DNA from: Vibrio pomeroyi
GTDB taxonomy: Bacteria > Pseudomonadota > Gammaproteobacteria > Enterobacterales > Vibrionaceae
NCBI RefSeq assembly: GCF_024347595.1
Contig: NZ_AP025506.1
Span: forward strand, 2,852,001 to 2,916,000
Reading direction: 5' to 3'
DNA: 64,000 bases
The notes beneath the pieces were generated by a model. The model had not been told where the DNA came from and did not search any database. It worked only from the letters and a program-made list of their open reading frames with translations. The position numbers and the translations under genes are program-made. Positions 9,771 to 18,198 of the stretch are shown here, piece after piece. Within the stretch, counting starts at the first letter, position 1; every line of letters begins with the position of its first letter.

Positions 9771-10383
9771 TCAACACCTCTTTGATAAACGCAGATAGCT
9801 TTTCAACGGTTAACGCGATGTTCTGCTGTTCCGTATAGCCAGAGCTCTTGCGCGGCTTGAAGCTGTGGTCGCCATCGGGAATAAATTCAACACGAATTGA
9901 ATCCGACAGATTGAAGTTAGCAAACTCTTCACGCTTACCAAAGGTATCACGCTCGCCTTGTAAAATAAGACACGGCTTGGTTAACTCAGCGAGATGTTCG
10001 CCTTTGTATTTCTCTGGTTTGCCCGGTGGATGGAAAGGAAAACCCAAACACGCCATCGCAGCCACTTTATCCAGTTCGGACAGATGACTCGCCATGCGTC
10101 CTCCCATCGACTTACCACCAATCACAAGCTTGTCGGCATCGCATTGCTCGATGATCTCTTGGTAGGCTTCAAGTAGCTTAGGGGCTCTGTCCGGTGGACG
10201 ACGCTTGCCATCTTCAGCACGCTTGATCATGTAAGGGAAATTGAAACGAATCACTCGTATCCCTTTAAAGGCTAATCCTTTGGCTACCGACTGCATGAAC
10301 TCGTGGTCCATACCAGCACCCGCGCCGTGTGCGAAGATAAAGGTGATTGGGTTGTCTTCACCATCAATAATGATGTTATTCAT
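9760..10383 (-). CDS. Alpha/beta hydrolase, dienelactone-hydrolase-like (KANL3/Tex30 type)
   Basis: A 207-residue protein from the ATG at 10383, which has an agagga Shine-Dalgarno; an in-frame start at 10404 would overlap gcvA further. It has FIFAHGAGAGMDHEF (oxyanion region), the nucleophile elbow GGKSMGGR, and a late PDGDHSF carrying the catalytic histidine. Substrate unknown. It is inserted between gcvA and ygdD relative to E. coli, and overlaps both the gcvA end and the ygdD start, implying co-transcription. Confidence 0.85.
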   Translation of the reverse strand: MNNIIIDGEDNPITFIFAHGAGAGMDHEFMQSVAKGLAFKGIRVIRFNFPYMIKRAEDGKRRPPDRAPKLLEAYQEIIEQCDADKLVIGGKSMGGRMASHLSELDKVAAMACLGFPFHPPGKPEKYKGEHLAELTKPCLILQGERDTFGKREEFANFNLSDSIRVEFIPDGDHSFKPRKSSGYTEQQNIALTVEKLSAFIKEVLNEK

Positions 10384-11284
10384 CCAGCAAGTCCTCTTGT
10401 TCACTTTGCGCTTTCGCTAGCATCCAATCACGGAAGGTCGCGATTCGGCCCATGTCGGCTTGTTTCTCGTGACACACGACATAAAAGGCATTCTTACTCA
10501 CCAACACCTCATCAAACGGTGCTATCAAGCGACCTGCTTCTATTTCTGGTTGTGCGAGAACGTTGTTACCTAATGCAATGCCTTGGCCGTGAGCTGCCGC
10601 TTGAAGCACCATGGTTGAGTGACTGAAGATCGGGCCATGGTTTACGTTAACTCCGTCGATACCATTTTGTTTAGCAAACTGTTTCCAATCTTTTCGAGAG
10701 GTATCGTGCAATAGCGTATGGCATGCTAAATCACTTAGAGATTCTAATGGTTTTGTTCCGAGCAGCACTGAAGGAGAACAAAGCGGGATCAGATATTCTT
10801 GATACAGCTTGTCGGCTCTCAGACCCGACCAATTGCCTCGGCCATAATAGATAGCAACGTCGACATCATCCGTTAGCGAGCCTTCATCCATATCCACGGC
10901 TTTGATTCGCACATCGATATCAGGTTCTTGCTGATTAAAGTCGGCAAGCCTTGGTACTAACCATTGAATGGCAAAACTTGGCGGTAAGCTGATGGTCAAT
11001 GCACCCTTCTCACTTCGCTCCAGCACTTTGTCAGTGGCTTCTGCGAGTGATGTGAAAATATCTTTGATATCTAAGAAGTAGCTTTGCCCTTCTTCCGTTA
11101 GCAACAAAGAACGGTTTCTTCGACGAAAAAGCTTCAAAGATAAGAATTCTTCAAGTGCTTTGATCTGGTGGCTAACCGCAGCTTGAGTAACAAACAACTC
11201 TTCTGCAGCACGCGTAAAACTCAAGTGTCGGGCAGCGGCTTCAAACACTCTCAACGAGTTTAATGGGGGTAATCGACGAGACAT
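10376..11284 (-). CDS. gcvA: LysR-type regulator GcvA, glycine cleavage system
   Basis: A 302-residue LysR-family protein. The N-terminal winged HTH (LNSLRVFEAAARHLSFTRAA followed by VTQAAVSHQIKALEE) is characteristic of GcvA, followed by a LysR substrate-binding domain. In enteric bacteria GcvA activates gcvTHP with glycine, represses with purine and GcvR, and activates the divergent sRNA gcvB. That sRNA is recognisable here, immediately divergent, which supports naming this protein GcvA rather than a generic LysR. Confidence 0.93.
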   Translation of the reverse strand: MSRRLPPLNSLRVFEAAARHLSFTRAAEELFVTQAAVSHQIKALEEFLSLKLFRRRNRSLLLTEEGQSYFLDIKDIFTSLAEATDKVLERSEKGALTISLPPSFAIQWLVPRLADFNQQEPDIDVRIKAVDMDEGSLTDDVDVAIYYGRGNWSGLRADKLYQEYLIPLCSPSVLLGTKPLESLSDLACHTLLHDTSRKDWKQFAKQNGIDGVNVNHGPIFSHSTMVLQAAAHGQGIALGNNVLAQPEIEAGRLIAPFDEVLVSKNAFYVVCHEKQADMGRIATFRDWMLAKAQSEQEDLLDE

Positions 11285-11340
11285 AGTTACTCTCTAAATA
11301 AGCATTAGTTTTTTTTATCTGAAACATTATAATTTGTCCA

Positions 11341-11369
11341 TTGCCTAGCGGCTAGAGAAATTCTATATT
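11341..11369 (+). promoter_or_regulatory. gcvB promoter
   Basis: ttgcct (11341-11346) and tatatt (11364-11369) are spaced by 17 bp, giving a start near 11376. The same 92-bp gcvA-gcvB space must carry GcvA binding sites, which I cannot delimit. Confidence 0.65.
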
Positions 11370-11375
11370 TCATTC

Positions 11376-11588
11376 CGCAGCAGCTAGCCTGAACGGCTTG
11401 ATTCTCTCTAGAATCAATTGGCTTAGCTCCTGCGATGTTGTGTTTGCAAACTCGTACTTTTCGAGTTGGGTAGAGTTCTACCAAATGTTTTGTTGCAGTT
11501 ATACCCTGAAACGAGGCATATACTTCCTGTATTTATTTTGACCTGTCTGTCAAATTTGTTTACACCGCCTATACGGCGGTGTTTTTTT
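11376..11588 (+). ncRNA. gcvB: Small regulatory RNA GcvB
   Basis: Divergent from gcvA as in enteric bacteria and about 213 nt long (E. coli 206). Conserved blocks are visible: the G/U-rich target-binding R1-like segment gcgatgttgtgtttgcaaac (about 11432-11451), the late block acttcctgta then cctgtctgtc (11522-11551), and the terminator caccgcc / ggcggtg with seven T. GcvB base-pairs with many amino-acid and peptide transporter mRNAs with Hfq. The 5' end is approximate. Not a protein gene: the short ORF crossing its terminator is spurious. Confidence 0.93.
11563..11588 (+). terminator. Terminator of gcvB
   Basis: A perfect stem caccgcc / ggcggtg around a 5-nt loop, followed by seven T residues. 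It closely resembles the E. coli gcvB terminator. Confidence 0.92.
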
Positions 11589-11845
11589 ATGCCCAGAGAA
11601 AAGTAACAACAAGTTTATCAATAGCTGTGCTAATTAATCCTTACTATTTTCTCACTCTAATCACAAAATTTAACGCCTGCTTACGTAAACAATCATACGA
11701 ATACAAATATAAGCACTTCATTGCGCATTTTGGTAACAACTCTCACCTAAACTCTATTTAATCACGCAGCCATGTTTTTACGACAAAAGACCGTACGAGT
11801 GAGGCTATCAAACCACTTTATCGACGACAGAATAACAATCAACCG

Positions 11846-11870
11846 TGTACCGTCCTGATATGGGTTGACA
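11846..11870. repeat. Left terminal inverted repeat of the IS (3' end of transposase)
   Basis: Begins tgtaccgtcctgatatgggt and ends with ttgaca. It pairs with 13113-13137; ttgaca is in register apart from a one-base slip. Confidence 0.88.
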
Positions 11871-11879
11871 CTTGATTGA

Positions 11880-12686
11880 CTAAAACGCTCGATGTATTTC
11901 ATCGGGCGTTTTGTATTTTAGAGCAGTGTGAGGCCTATATTCATTATAGATTTTTACTGATTCGGCGACCATTTTCTTTGCTTCATCTAAATCATTCGGT
12001 TTATTCAACAGATACTCCATCTTCAATATTCCGTTGATCCTCTCTGCTAACGCATTTTGATAACAGTCATAGCCATCAGTCATTGAGCAAGATACATCAT
12101 ACTGTCGATGCAACTCTTGGTATTCAACAGAGCAGTACTGAACACCTCGATCTGAGTGATGAACAAGCTCACCTGTATTCTTCCGCTCTTTCAACGCGTT
12201 TAAAAAGGCCTGCTTGACCGTGCGAGCTTTCATATCATCACCTATGTGATAGCCCACGATTTTTCTTGAATAAGCGTCCGTCACTAAACTGAGATAAGTA
12301 CTACCACACCGCGTTGCTAGATAAGTAATATCGGCAACCCATAATTGCTCTGGTCTTTCCGGTATTAAGCCTTCTTTGATTCGATTTGGATGGCAGTAAA
12401 AGCGATGATTACTGTTTGTGGTTCGATGATAAGCCCTTCGATTCTGCACTAATAATCGATTCATTCTCAGTAGAGAGAATAAGCGGTCTCGCCCGATTTC
12501 AATATCGTTCTGAGCAAGTAAATACTTGATCTTACGAGTTCCTATACGAGGGTGCATCATCCTTTGCTCCTTCACAAAACCGAGTACTGATTCATCTTTC
12601 TTTGTCTGATGAATTTCCGCAACACAGCGCTTGTAGAAAGCTTGTCGTGTAATACCGATGAAGTGACAAGCTTTAGTGACGGTCAA
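11880..12686 (-). CDS. IS3-family transposase OrfB (integrase catalytic domain)
   Basis: A 268-residue OrfB with an HTH-like front (TKACHFIGITRQAFYKR) and an rve/DDE domain: first D in LWVADITYL, second D in VHHSDRGVQYCS, and E in NALAERINGILKMEYL, 35 residues after the second D as usual. The TTG start overlaps the orfA stop. The frame is open upstream through the A6 tract at 12698-12703, and OrfB lies in the -1 frame relative to OrfA. The active enzyme is thus probably an OrfAB fusion made by programmed -1 frameshifting. All catalytic residues are present. Confidence 0.94.
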   Translation of the reverse strand: MTVTKACHFIGITRQAFYKRCVAEIHQTKKDESVLGFVKEQRMMHPRIGTRKIKYLLAQNDIEIGRDRLFSLLRMNRLLVQNRRAYHRTTNSNHRFYCHPNRIKEGLIPERPEQLWVADITYLATRCGSTYLSLVTDAYSRKIVGYHIGDDMKARTVKQAFLNALKERKNTGELVHHSDRGVQYCSVEYQELHRQYDVSCSMTDGYDCYQNALAERINGILKMEYLLNKPNDLDEAKKMVAESVKIYNEYRPHTALKYKTPDEIHRAF

Positions 12687-13084
12687 CTTTCTGACCGTTT
12701 TTTCCTTAATAACTCGGCCTTGCGCTTCTTTGAGATTCGGACACCGAAATCTCGATCCATGACTTTTACAACCGCTTCAAAGAACTCAGCTTTAAGCTGA
12801 GTTTCTTCTAATTGCTGTTCGAGTTCTTTGATTCGTTGCTCTGGGGTTTGAGTTGAGGAAGAGTTTGACATAGTCGCTCCTAACGCTCTCGATTGTTCTA
12901 TTCCTTTAGACCAATCTAGTTGACCATGTTTGCGAAGCCAAACTAAAACGGTAGAGCGACCTTGGATCCCATAACGCTCTTGAGCCTGCTTATAAGTCAT
13001 TTCGCCTTTTTCAACTTGGCTTACTACTGCCAATTTAAAGGCAAGAGAATAATCTCGTTGAGTACGTCTACTTGTTGTTTTCAT
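12683..13084 (-). CDS. IS3-family OrfA, HTH DNA-binding protein
   Basis: A 133-residue protein from the ATG at 13084, which has ggagag upstream; an ATG at 13102 lacks one. The N-terminal HTH (DYSLAFKLAVVSQVEKGEMT, then YGIQGRSTVLVWLRKHG) binds the IS ends, and the C-terminal leucine-rich helix (IKELEQQLEETQLKAEFFEAV) allows dimerisation. The stop codon TGA overlaps the OrfB start. Confidence 0.92.
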   Translation of the reverse strand: MKTTSRRTQRDYSLAFKLAVVSQVEKGEMTYKQAQERYGIQGRSTVLVWLRKHGQLDWSKGIEQSRALGATMSNSSSTQTPEQRIKELEQQLEETQLKAEFFEAVVKVMDRDFGVRISKKRKAELLRKKRSES

Positions 13085-13112
13085 GACACTCTCCAATTTC
13101 ATGTTGGAAATG

Positions 13113-13137
13113 TGTCAACCATATTTAGGACGGTACA
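13113..13137. repeat. Right terminal inverted repeat of the IS (transposase 5' end)
   Basis: In reverse complement it reads tgtaccgtcctaaatatggt then tgaca, matching the left end over the first 12 bases and again at the inner gttgaca. Confidence 0.88.
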
Positions 13138-13146
13138 CCGATAAAT

Positions 13147-13179
13147 AAAAAGCCGCTTACTTTTCAGTAGGCGGCTTTT
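13147..13179 (-). terminator. Terminator of thiI
   Basis: The stem aaaagccgcctac / gtaagcggcttttt (minus strand) has one mismatch and a T-rich end. It lies 42 bp after the thiI stop. The IS inserted just beyond it. Confidence 0.82.
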
Positions 13180-13220
13180 CGTATGTGTTCTCAGACCGAA
13201 GTCATACCATCAAAGGTTAA

Positions 13221-14669
13221 CTATGGACGGTAAACCTTAACGTTCTTGAAGCCTTGCTCTTGCAAGTAAAGTGCTTGCAGACGGCTCATGACACCACGGT
13301 CACAGTACAGTAGGTACTCTTTACCTTGGTCTAAATCACCAAACTGAGTCGCTAGCTTGTAGAAAGGTAGGTGCTTCACTTCAACACCGTCGATTTCTAG
13401 TGGGCTTTCGTCTTCTTCGTCTGGGCTACGGATATCTAGAACGATAGCGTGGTCAGCAACAGCCTGAACTTGTTCAACTTCAGGTGCTTGCTCTTGGCTC
13501 TCTTTCTCAATGTCACGAATATCCATAACACGAGCGTTCTCGATCACTTGATCCAGAACTTCAAAGTTAAACTTAGATTCTTCTGCTTCTAGTTTACCTT
13601 TCTTCGCTTTCACTGTTGGCTTCTTAGAGATAACACCACAGTACTCTGGCATTACTTTCGCGAAGTCTTCAGTACCGATGATACGAGAAAGATCGATGAT
13701 GTCTTCTTTGTCCCAGTTGATAAGCGGACGAAGGATCAACGTATCCGTCACGTTATCGATATGACGAAGGTTAGTTAGTGTTTGGCTAGAAACCTGACCA
13801 AGAGCTTCACCTGTTACTAGCGCTTCAATACCAAAACGTTCTGCAACCATACCACCAGCACGCATGAACATACGCTTAAGAACAACGCCCATTTGGCCGT
13901 CTTCTACGTTCTCAAGGATTTCAGCAACAACCGGTTCGAAGTCTACAGAGATGAACTTCACTTTTGCAGATGAACCGTATTTGTTCCATAGGTAGTGAGC
14001 CACTTGCTTAACGCCAATCTCATGCGCAGGGCCACCAAGATTGAAGAAACAGTAGTGAACCTTAGAACCGCGTTTGATGTGCAGGTAGCTTGAAACGCCA
14101 GAATCGAAACCGCCAGAGATCAAGCTTAGTAGGTCTTCTTGAGTACCAAGAGGGAAGCCACCAAGACCTTTGTGACGAGCCAGAACTTGGTTAAGTTTGT
14201 CGTTAGCCACTTCAACCTTAACCGTTACGTCTGGGTTCTTCAGTCGAACTTTCGCTGACTCAACGGCTTGGTTTAAGCCACCGCCTACGTAGCGCTCTAG
14301 CTCGATAGACGTAAAGTCATGCTTACCACGACGCTTAGCACGAACAGAGAAAGTCTTACCTTCAATGTCAGCACGGCTGCGTTCTAGTACTTGCTCGTAA
14401 ATATCGTGCAAGTCTTTGAATTCAGACTGTTGAACTTCAAGAGAGTGGTGAATACCCGGAGTGTGAGTCAGTGCCTCTAACACTTCTGTGTAGTACTGGT
14501 CACTCTCAGATGTCACTTCGATATGGTCACGACGGTTGAATACCGCAACACTTTCACAGCGACGCTGAATAACGTTACGAATGTTGCACTCTAGAATCCT
14601 TGTGAAGCGCTTACGCACCGATTCACTTTTTACAAAAATTTCCGGATGGGGCTTAACAATAAATTTCAT
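13221..14669 (-). CDS. thiI: tRNA 4-thiouridine synthase / thiamine sulfur carrier enzyme ThiI
   Basis: 482 residues, the E. coli length. Domain order: N-terminal ferredoxin-like plus THUMP (to about 165), a PP-loop ATP pyrophosphatase with [13 protein letters not shown] near residue 180, and a C-terminal rhodanese domain (about 400-482). Two functional cysteines are visible: [11 protein letters not shown] (about residue 344) and the rhodanese persulfide cysteine in [12 protein letters not shown] (about residue 456). It adenylates U8 of tRNA and transfers persulfide sulfur, and it also serves thiamine thiazole synthesis. It is a single-gene unit with its own terminator. Confidence 0.97.
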   Translation of the reverse strand: MKFIVKPHPEIFVKSESVRKRFTRILECNIRNVIQRRCESVAVFNRRDHIEVTSESDQYYTEVLEALTHTPGIHHSLEVQQSEFKDLHDIYEQVLERSRADIEGKTFSVRAKRRGKHDFTSIELERYVGGGLNQAVESAKVRLKNPDVTVKVEVANDKLNQVLARHKGLGGFPLGTQEDLLSLISGGFDSGVSSYLHIKRGSKVHYCFFNLGGPAHEIGVKQVAHYLWNKYGSSAKVKFISVDFEPVVAEILENVEDGQMGVVLKRMFMRAGGMVAERFGIEALVTGEALGQVSSQTLTNLRHIDNVTDTLILRPLINWDKEDIIDLSRIIGTEDFAKVMPEYCGVISKKPTVKAKKGKLEAEESKFNFEVLDQVIENARVMDIRDIEKESQEQAPEVEQVQAVADHAIVLDIRSPDEEDESPLEIDGVEVKHLPFYKLATQFGDLDQGKEYLLYCDRGVMSRLQALYLQEQGFKNVKVYRP

Positions 14670-14784
14670 AGTACTTTCACAACATTAATGTTCAAAATTT
14701 TTAAAAGGCTCTTCGCCAAGTAAATTAGAGAATTTACACAGCACTTGAAGCAAGAGTAGATCATATCTAAATCTAAGGGCGCGA

Positions 14785-14813
14785 ATTATACATGAGAAAG
14801 TGAAACAAGGAAA
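14785..14813 (-). promoter_or_regulatory. Probable thiI promoter
   Basis: On the minus strand a perfect -10 box tataat lies at 14790-14785, with tttcct 17 bp upstream as a weak -35. The start would be near 14778, giving a leader of about 110 nt. The 338-bp gap 14670-15007 otherwise contains only the pomB terminator. Confidence 0.5.
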
Positions 14814-14935
14814 AGAGTGCTTGCTTGGGCACCATTAATAAATACGCACCTAATTAAAAATAGCACCTCTGTTCGCTATCGGCAGTTTGATGGATGCACA
14901 AAGTAACAATCAGCTAAGAACTAATGAACAAAAGA

Positions 14936-14968
14936 AAAAGCCCAACCTCATCATAAGGTTGGGCTTTC
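14936..14968 (-). terminator. Terminator of pomAB
   Basis: The stem aagcccaacct / aggttgggctt with a 7-nt loop and T-rich minus-strand end, 40 bp after the pomB stop. Confidence 0.87.
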
Positions 14969-15007
14969 TGGTTTATTTAATCACTCGATATAACTCAGAT
15001 CTCGATA

Positions 15008-15955
15008 CTATTGAGAGATAGCTGGGACTTCTTCACTGTATAGCGGTTCGCCCTGCATGATGCTGATCTCTACGCGGCGGTTTAGGCTGCGTTGCCATTC
15101 AGTATCATTCGGCTCTACTGGCTCGGTGTCTGCCATACCACGTACTCTCAAGCGTTGATGAGAGAATCCACGAACCTTCTCCATCTCTTGAGCAACAGAT
15201 ACTGCTCGCTGTGATGATAAGTCCCAATTAGAACGATACAGCTCAGAATCAAGACGTTGGTTATCGGTGTGCCCTGAGATTCGAACAATACCCGGAACAT
15301 CTTTAACCAGTTCAGCCACCTGTCTCACCAAAGGCCGGAACTTGGGCTGTAAGAAAGCAGAACCCGATGGAAATGCACCTTTCTCACGAATTCGAATCAC
15401 AATCTGTTGGCCAAGGTTTTCCACCTCAATCGCGCCTTGGTCGATTTCTCTTTCCAACGCCTTCTTGATGCTTTCCATCAAGGTTTCCATCTCTTGCGAT
15501 TGAGCTTCAGCCTGTTGTTGCTGTTGGTCTGACTCAGAGTTTTGATTATCGTGAGTCGAAACCTCTGGCGACTTGCCTCCGGTCATCTTGCCTTGGTCAC
15601 GCATAGTGCCACCAGCGCGCTCAGATTCACCTTCATGAAATTCCAGCGTCTGCTGAGTAATATCAATGGTCTGCTGCATGATCACATCAATCGGTGTCGG
15701 CTCTGGACGACCAGGGCGAAACTCTTGTGCAATGATGCTAGTCCCTTTCGGGATGTCTTTCACTTCTAAGCGGTTTTGTACACCAAACGCAAACTTCATC
15801 GAGCCCGCGATCTGTTTAAACTTCAGTACGTCCATCTCAGAGAATGAGAGCAGCAGTACGAAGAAACACATCAGCAGTGACATCAAGTCAGCAAATGTCC
15901 CCATCCATTGAGGTAACCCCGGAGGAGGACATTTACATGGATTCTCTTCATCCAT
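15008..15955 (-). CDS. pomB: Sodium-driven flagellar stator protein PomB (MotB family)
   Basis: 315 residues, the length of V. alginolyticus PomB. After a short cysteine/proline-rich N-terminus comes a single membrane helix with the ion-binding aspartate in WMGTFADLMSLLMCFFVLLL (D23). Then a plug and linker, a glutamine-rich stretch (about residues 140-155), and a C-terminal OmpA-like peptidoglycan-binding domain (RISGHTDNQRLDSELYRSNW, then LRVRGMADTEP). With PomA it forms the Na+ channel torque unit of the polar flagellum. It starts 12 bp after the pomA stop. Na+ specificity is inferred from family identity. Confidence 0.96.
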   Translation of the reverse strand: MDEENPCKCPPPGLPQWMGTFADLMSLLMCFFVLLLSFSEMDVLKFKQIAGSMKFAFGVQNRLEVKDIPKGTSIIAQEFRPGRPEPTPIDVIMQQTIDITQQTLEFHEGESERAGGTMRDQGKMTGGKSPEVSTHDNQNSESDQQQQQAEAQSQEMETLMESIKKALEREIDQGAIEVENLGQQIVIRIREKGAFPSGSAFLQPKFRPLVRQVAELVKDVPGIVRISGHTDNQRLDSELYRSNWDLSSQRAVSVAQEMEKVRGFSHQRLRVRGMADTEPVEPNDTEWQRSLNRRVEISIMQGEPLYSEEVPAISQ

Positions 15956-15967
15956 CTTAAACTCCTC

Positions 15968-16732
15968 TTACGCCGGTTCACCATCAATCGTGCGCTTACC
16001 TTCGTTCAGGTAGCTCTTGAGGTAACCATCAATAACTCGTGGGTTCTGACCATCTTGAATCGCTAACACGCCATCCATCACCAAGCGACGGTTGAGTGTC
16101 TCTTGGTCACGACGTAGCGCAAGTTTGTCGGCAATTGGGAAGAACACCATGTTCGAAAGAATCGCACCATATAGGGTGGTTAAAAGTGCCACCGCCATCG
16201 CAGGACCGATCGCTTTAGGATCATCCATGTTCGAAAGCATGGCTACCAGACCAACCAAGGTACCAATCATACCCATCGCTGGGGCAACATCACCAAATGC
16301 AGAGAACACTTTCGCGCCCTGCTCGTGACGTTCAGTCGTTAATGCGATGTCTTTTTGCAGTGCAGCACGCACCACATCACCATCATGGCCATCCACCAAT
16401 AAATCGATGCCCTTTTGCATGAAGCTGTTGCTGATTTCCATCTCTTCAAGTGCTAGGAAGCCACCTTTACGAGCAGCGTCTGCCATCTCAACCACTTTCG
16501 CGATCAAATCTTCAGGCTCATCGGCTTTAAACATAAATGCTTTGCCGGCAATTTTGGTCGCGCCAAAGAACTGCCCCATGGTGAACTTCATTAGAACAAC
16601 AAATGTTGAACCACCAACCACGATCAAAATGGATGTCGTGTCATAGAACATCCCGAGGCTTCCACCTAGGATCATTGCCATGATTACAAAGGCAAATCCA
16701 CCAATCAAACCTATTAGGGTTGCTAAATCCAC
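15968..16732 (-). CDS. pomA: Sodium-driven flagellar stator protein PomA (MotA family)
   Basis: 254 residues with four membrane helices: two near the N-terminus (ATLIGLIGGFAFVIMAMILGG, then STFVVLMKFTMG) and two after residue about 145 (GMIGTLVGLVAMLSNM, then VALLTTLYGAILSNMVFFPIA). The large cytoplasmic loop between helices 2 and 3 holds the charged residues that contact FliG. The conserved helix-3 proline sits in DVAPAMGMIGT. It is the first gene of the pomAB operon, divergent from xseB across a 297-bp gap where I see no clear promoter. Confidence 0.96.
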   Translation of the reverse strand: MDLATLIGLIGGFAFVIMAMILGGSLGMFYDTTSILIVVGGSTFVVLMKFTMGQFFGATKIAGKAFMFKADEPEDLIAKVVEMADAARKGGFLALEEMEISNSFMQKGIDLLVDGHDGDVVRAALQKDIALTTERHEQGAKVFSAFGDVAPAMGMIGTLVGLVAMLSNMDDPKAIGPAMAVALLTTLYGAILSNMVFFPIADKLALRRDQETLNRRLVMDGVLAIQDGQNPRVIDGYLKSYLNEGKRTIDGEPA

Positions 16733-17029
16733 TGAGCACTCCTCATGCTTTTTTGTAGCTCTATGTCGACGATAATCTTTTTATCGGCAAGACTATAAGA
16801 TCTTTTAGTAAATTCTTGGCCTAAGTATCACACTTTTGGTTTTTGAATCACAACTATTACCCGCTTTGCTCTTATCAGCCAGTCATAAACTCGATAAAGG
16901 TGGGGTTATTCGATGAAAGTGGCTTGAAGCCTCTTAAAAACGAACTTTCTAGCAAAATTTATTGGTTACATTTGACCATATCAGCGGCCTAGGGTAACGT
17001 TCGTTCATCTTTCCAAACGCAGATTTATT

Positions 17030-17272
17030 ATGGCTACTAAGAAACCTGAAAATATGAGCTTTGAAGCAGCAATCGAAGAGCTTGATGGCTTGGTTGATCA
17101 ACTAGAAAATGGTGATCTAGCTTTAGATGATGCGCTGAAAAAATTCGAACGAGGCATCTCCCTCGCTCGTGCCGGTCAAAGTAAACTAAACGATGCCGAA
17201 CAACGTGTTAGCATCCTACTGCAAAATGATGAAAATGCAGAGCTGAGTGACTTTAACCCACAACCTGAATAA
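17030..17272 (+). CDS. xseB: Exodeoxyribonuclease VII small subunit
   Basis: 80 residues (E. coli 80) with the XseB signature MSFEAAIEELDGLVDQLENGDLALDDALKKFERG and a coiled-coil tail. It binds XseA to form the single-strand exonuclease VII. It heads the xseB-ispA-dxs operon, a standard gammaproteobacterial arrangement, with an 8-bp gap to ispA. Confidence 0.97.
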   Translation: MATKKPENMSFEAAIEELDGLVDQLENGDLALDDALKKFERGISLARAGQSKLNDAEQRVSILLQNDENAELSDFNPQPE

Positions 17273-17280
17273 CGAATTGT

Positions 17281-18177
17281 ATGAGATCCCCTATGATCGA
17301 GACTTTATTGTCTTATCAAGCACGTAATAACGAGCAATTGAACCTTTGGCTTGATCGCCTACCACACCAAAATCAGAATCTTATCAACGCGATGCGTTAT
17401 GGATTACTTTTAGGCGGTAAACGCGCACGTCCATTTCTTGTCTACATTACAGGGGACATGCTCGGCTGTACCGCTGAAGAGCTCGACACTCCAGCCTCTG
17501 CAGTCGAGTGTATTCATGCCTATTCTCTGATTCACGACGACCTTCCAGCAATGGATGACGACGAACTGCGTCGTGGCCATCAGACTTGTCACATCAAATA
17601 CGATGAAGCGACAGCGATTTTAACCGGCGATGCACTACAAACTCTCGCGTTTACTATACTTGCGGAAGGCACATTAAGTGCTGACGGGGAAAGCAATCGC
17701 GTTCGAATGATTCAACGCCTAGCTGAAGCCTCTGGTGCGCAAGGTATGTGTATTGGTCAGGCGCTTGATATTGAAGCAGAAAACCGCGCTGTCACACTAG
17801 AAGAACTGGAAGAAGTTCACCGAAATAAAACGGGCGCTCTGATGAAGAGTGCGATTCGTTTAGGTGCACTGGCTGCTGGTGAGAAAGCGTTTGAAGTGCT
17901 GCCTCAATTAGACAAGTACGCCGATGCCATCGGGTTAGCCTTCCAAGTTCAAGACGATATCTTAGATATCACTAGCGATACTGAAACGTTGGGTAAACCA
18001 CAGGGCTCTGACCAAGGTTTGAACAAAAGCACCTACCCTTCTTTGTTAGGTTTAGAGGGCGCTCAAGAAAAAGCGCAATCTCTGCTACAGGAAGCGCTTC
18101 AAGCTTTGGCTGCAATCCCATACAATACCCAGTTACTCGAAGAGTTCGCCCGATACGTCATCGAGCGCAAGAACTAA
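17281..18177 (+). CDS. ispA: Farnesyl diphosphate synthase (geranyltranstransferase) IspA
   Basis: 298 residues. It condenses IPP with DMAPP and then GPP to give farnesyl diphosphate for quinone and undecaprenyl synthesis. The first aspartate-rich motif is in HDDLPAMDDDELRRG (about residues 82-96) and the second is QVQDDILD (about 223-230). The GGKRARPFL substrate-binding motif is near residue 47. An in-frame ATG at 17293 would drop four residues; neither start has a clear Shine-Dalgarno, so the start is open. It lies between xseB and dxs. Confidence 0.96.
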   Translation: MRSPMIETLLSYQARNNEQLNLWLDRLPHQNQNLINAMRYGLLLGGKRARPFLVYITGDMLGCTAEELDTPASAVECIHAYSLIHDDLPAMDDDELRRGHQTCHIKYDEATAILTGDALQTLAFTILAEGTLSADGESNRVRMIQRLAEASGAQGMCIGQALDIEAENRAVTLEELEEVHRNKTGALMKSAIRLGALAAGEKAFEVLPQLDKYADAIGLAFQVQDDILDITSDTETLGKPQGSDQGLNKSTYPSLLGLEGAQEKAQSLLQEALQALAAIPYNTQLLEEFARYVIERKN

Positions 18178-18198
18178 GACAATAAGCGCGCATTACCT

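Larger units (their letters stand above)
11846..13137 (-). mobile_element. Complete IS3-family insertion sequence, 1292 bp
   Basis: The ends form imperfect inverted repeats: tgtaccgtcctgat... at 11846 and, in reverse complement from 13137, tgtaccgtcctaaat...; ggttgacac is also shared further in. They start TG and end CA as in IS3 elements, and are flanked by the 3-bp direct repeat ccg (11843-11845 and 13138-13140), which is the expected target duplication. The element carries two overlapping minus-strand ORFs with HTH and DDE domains. It sits between the gcvB and thiI terminators, so it breaks no gene. It appears intact and possibly active. Confidence 0.95.

Noticed and set aside
11579..11761. 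60-codon plus-strand ORF
   Set aside because: It begins inside the gcvB terminator, has no Shine-Dalgarno, and its sequence is low in family-like features.
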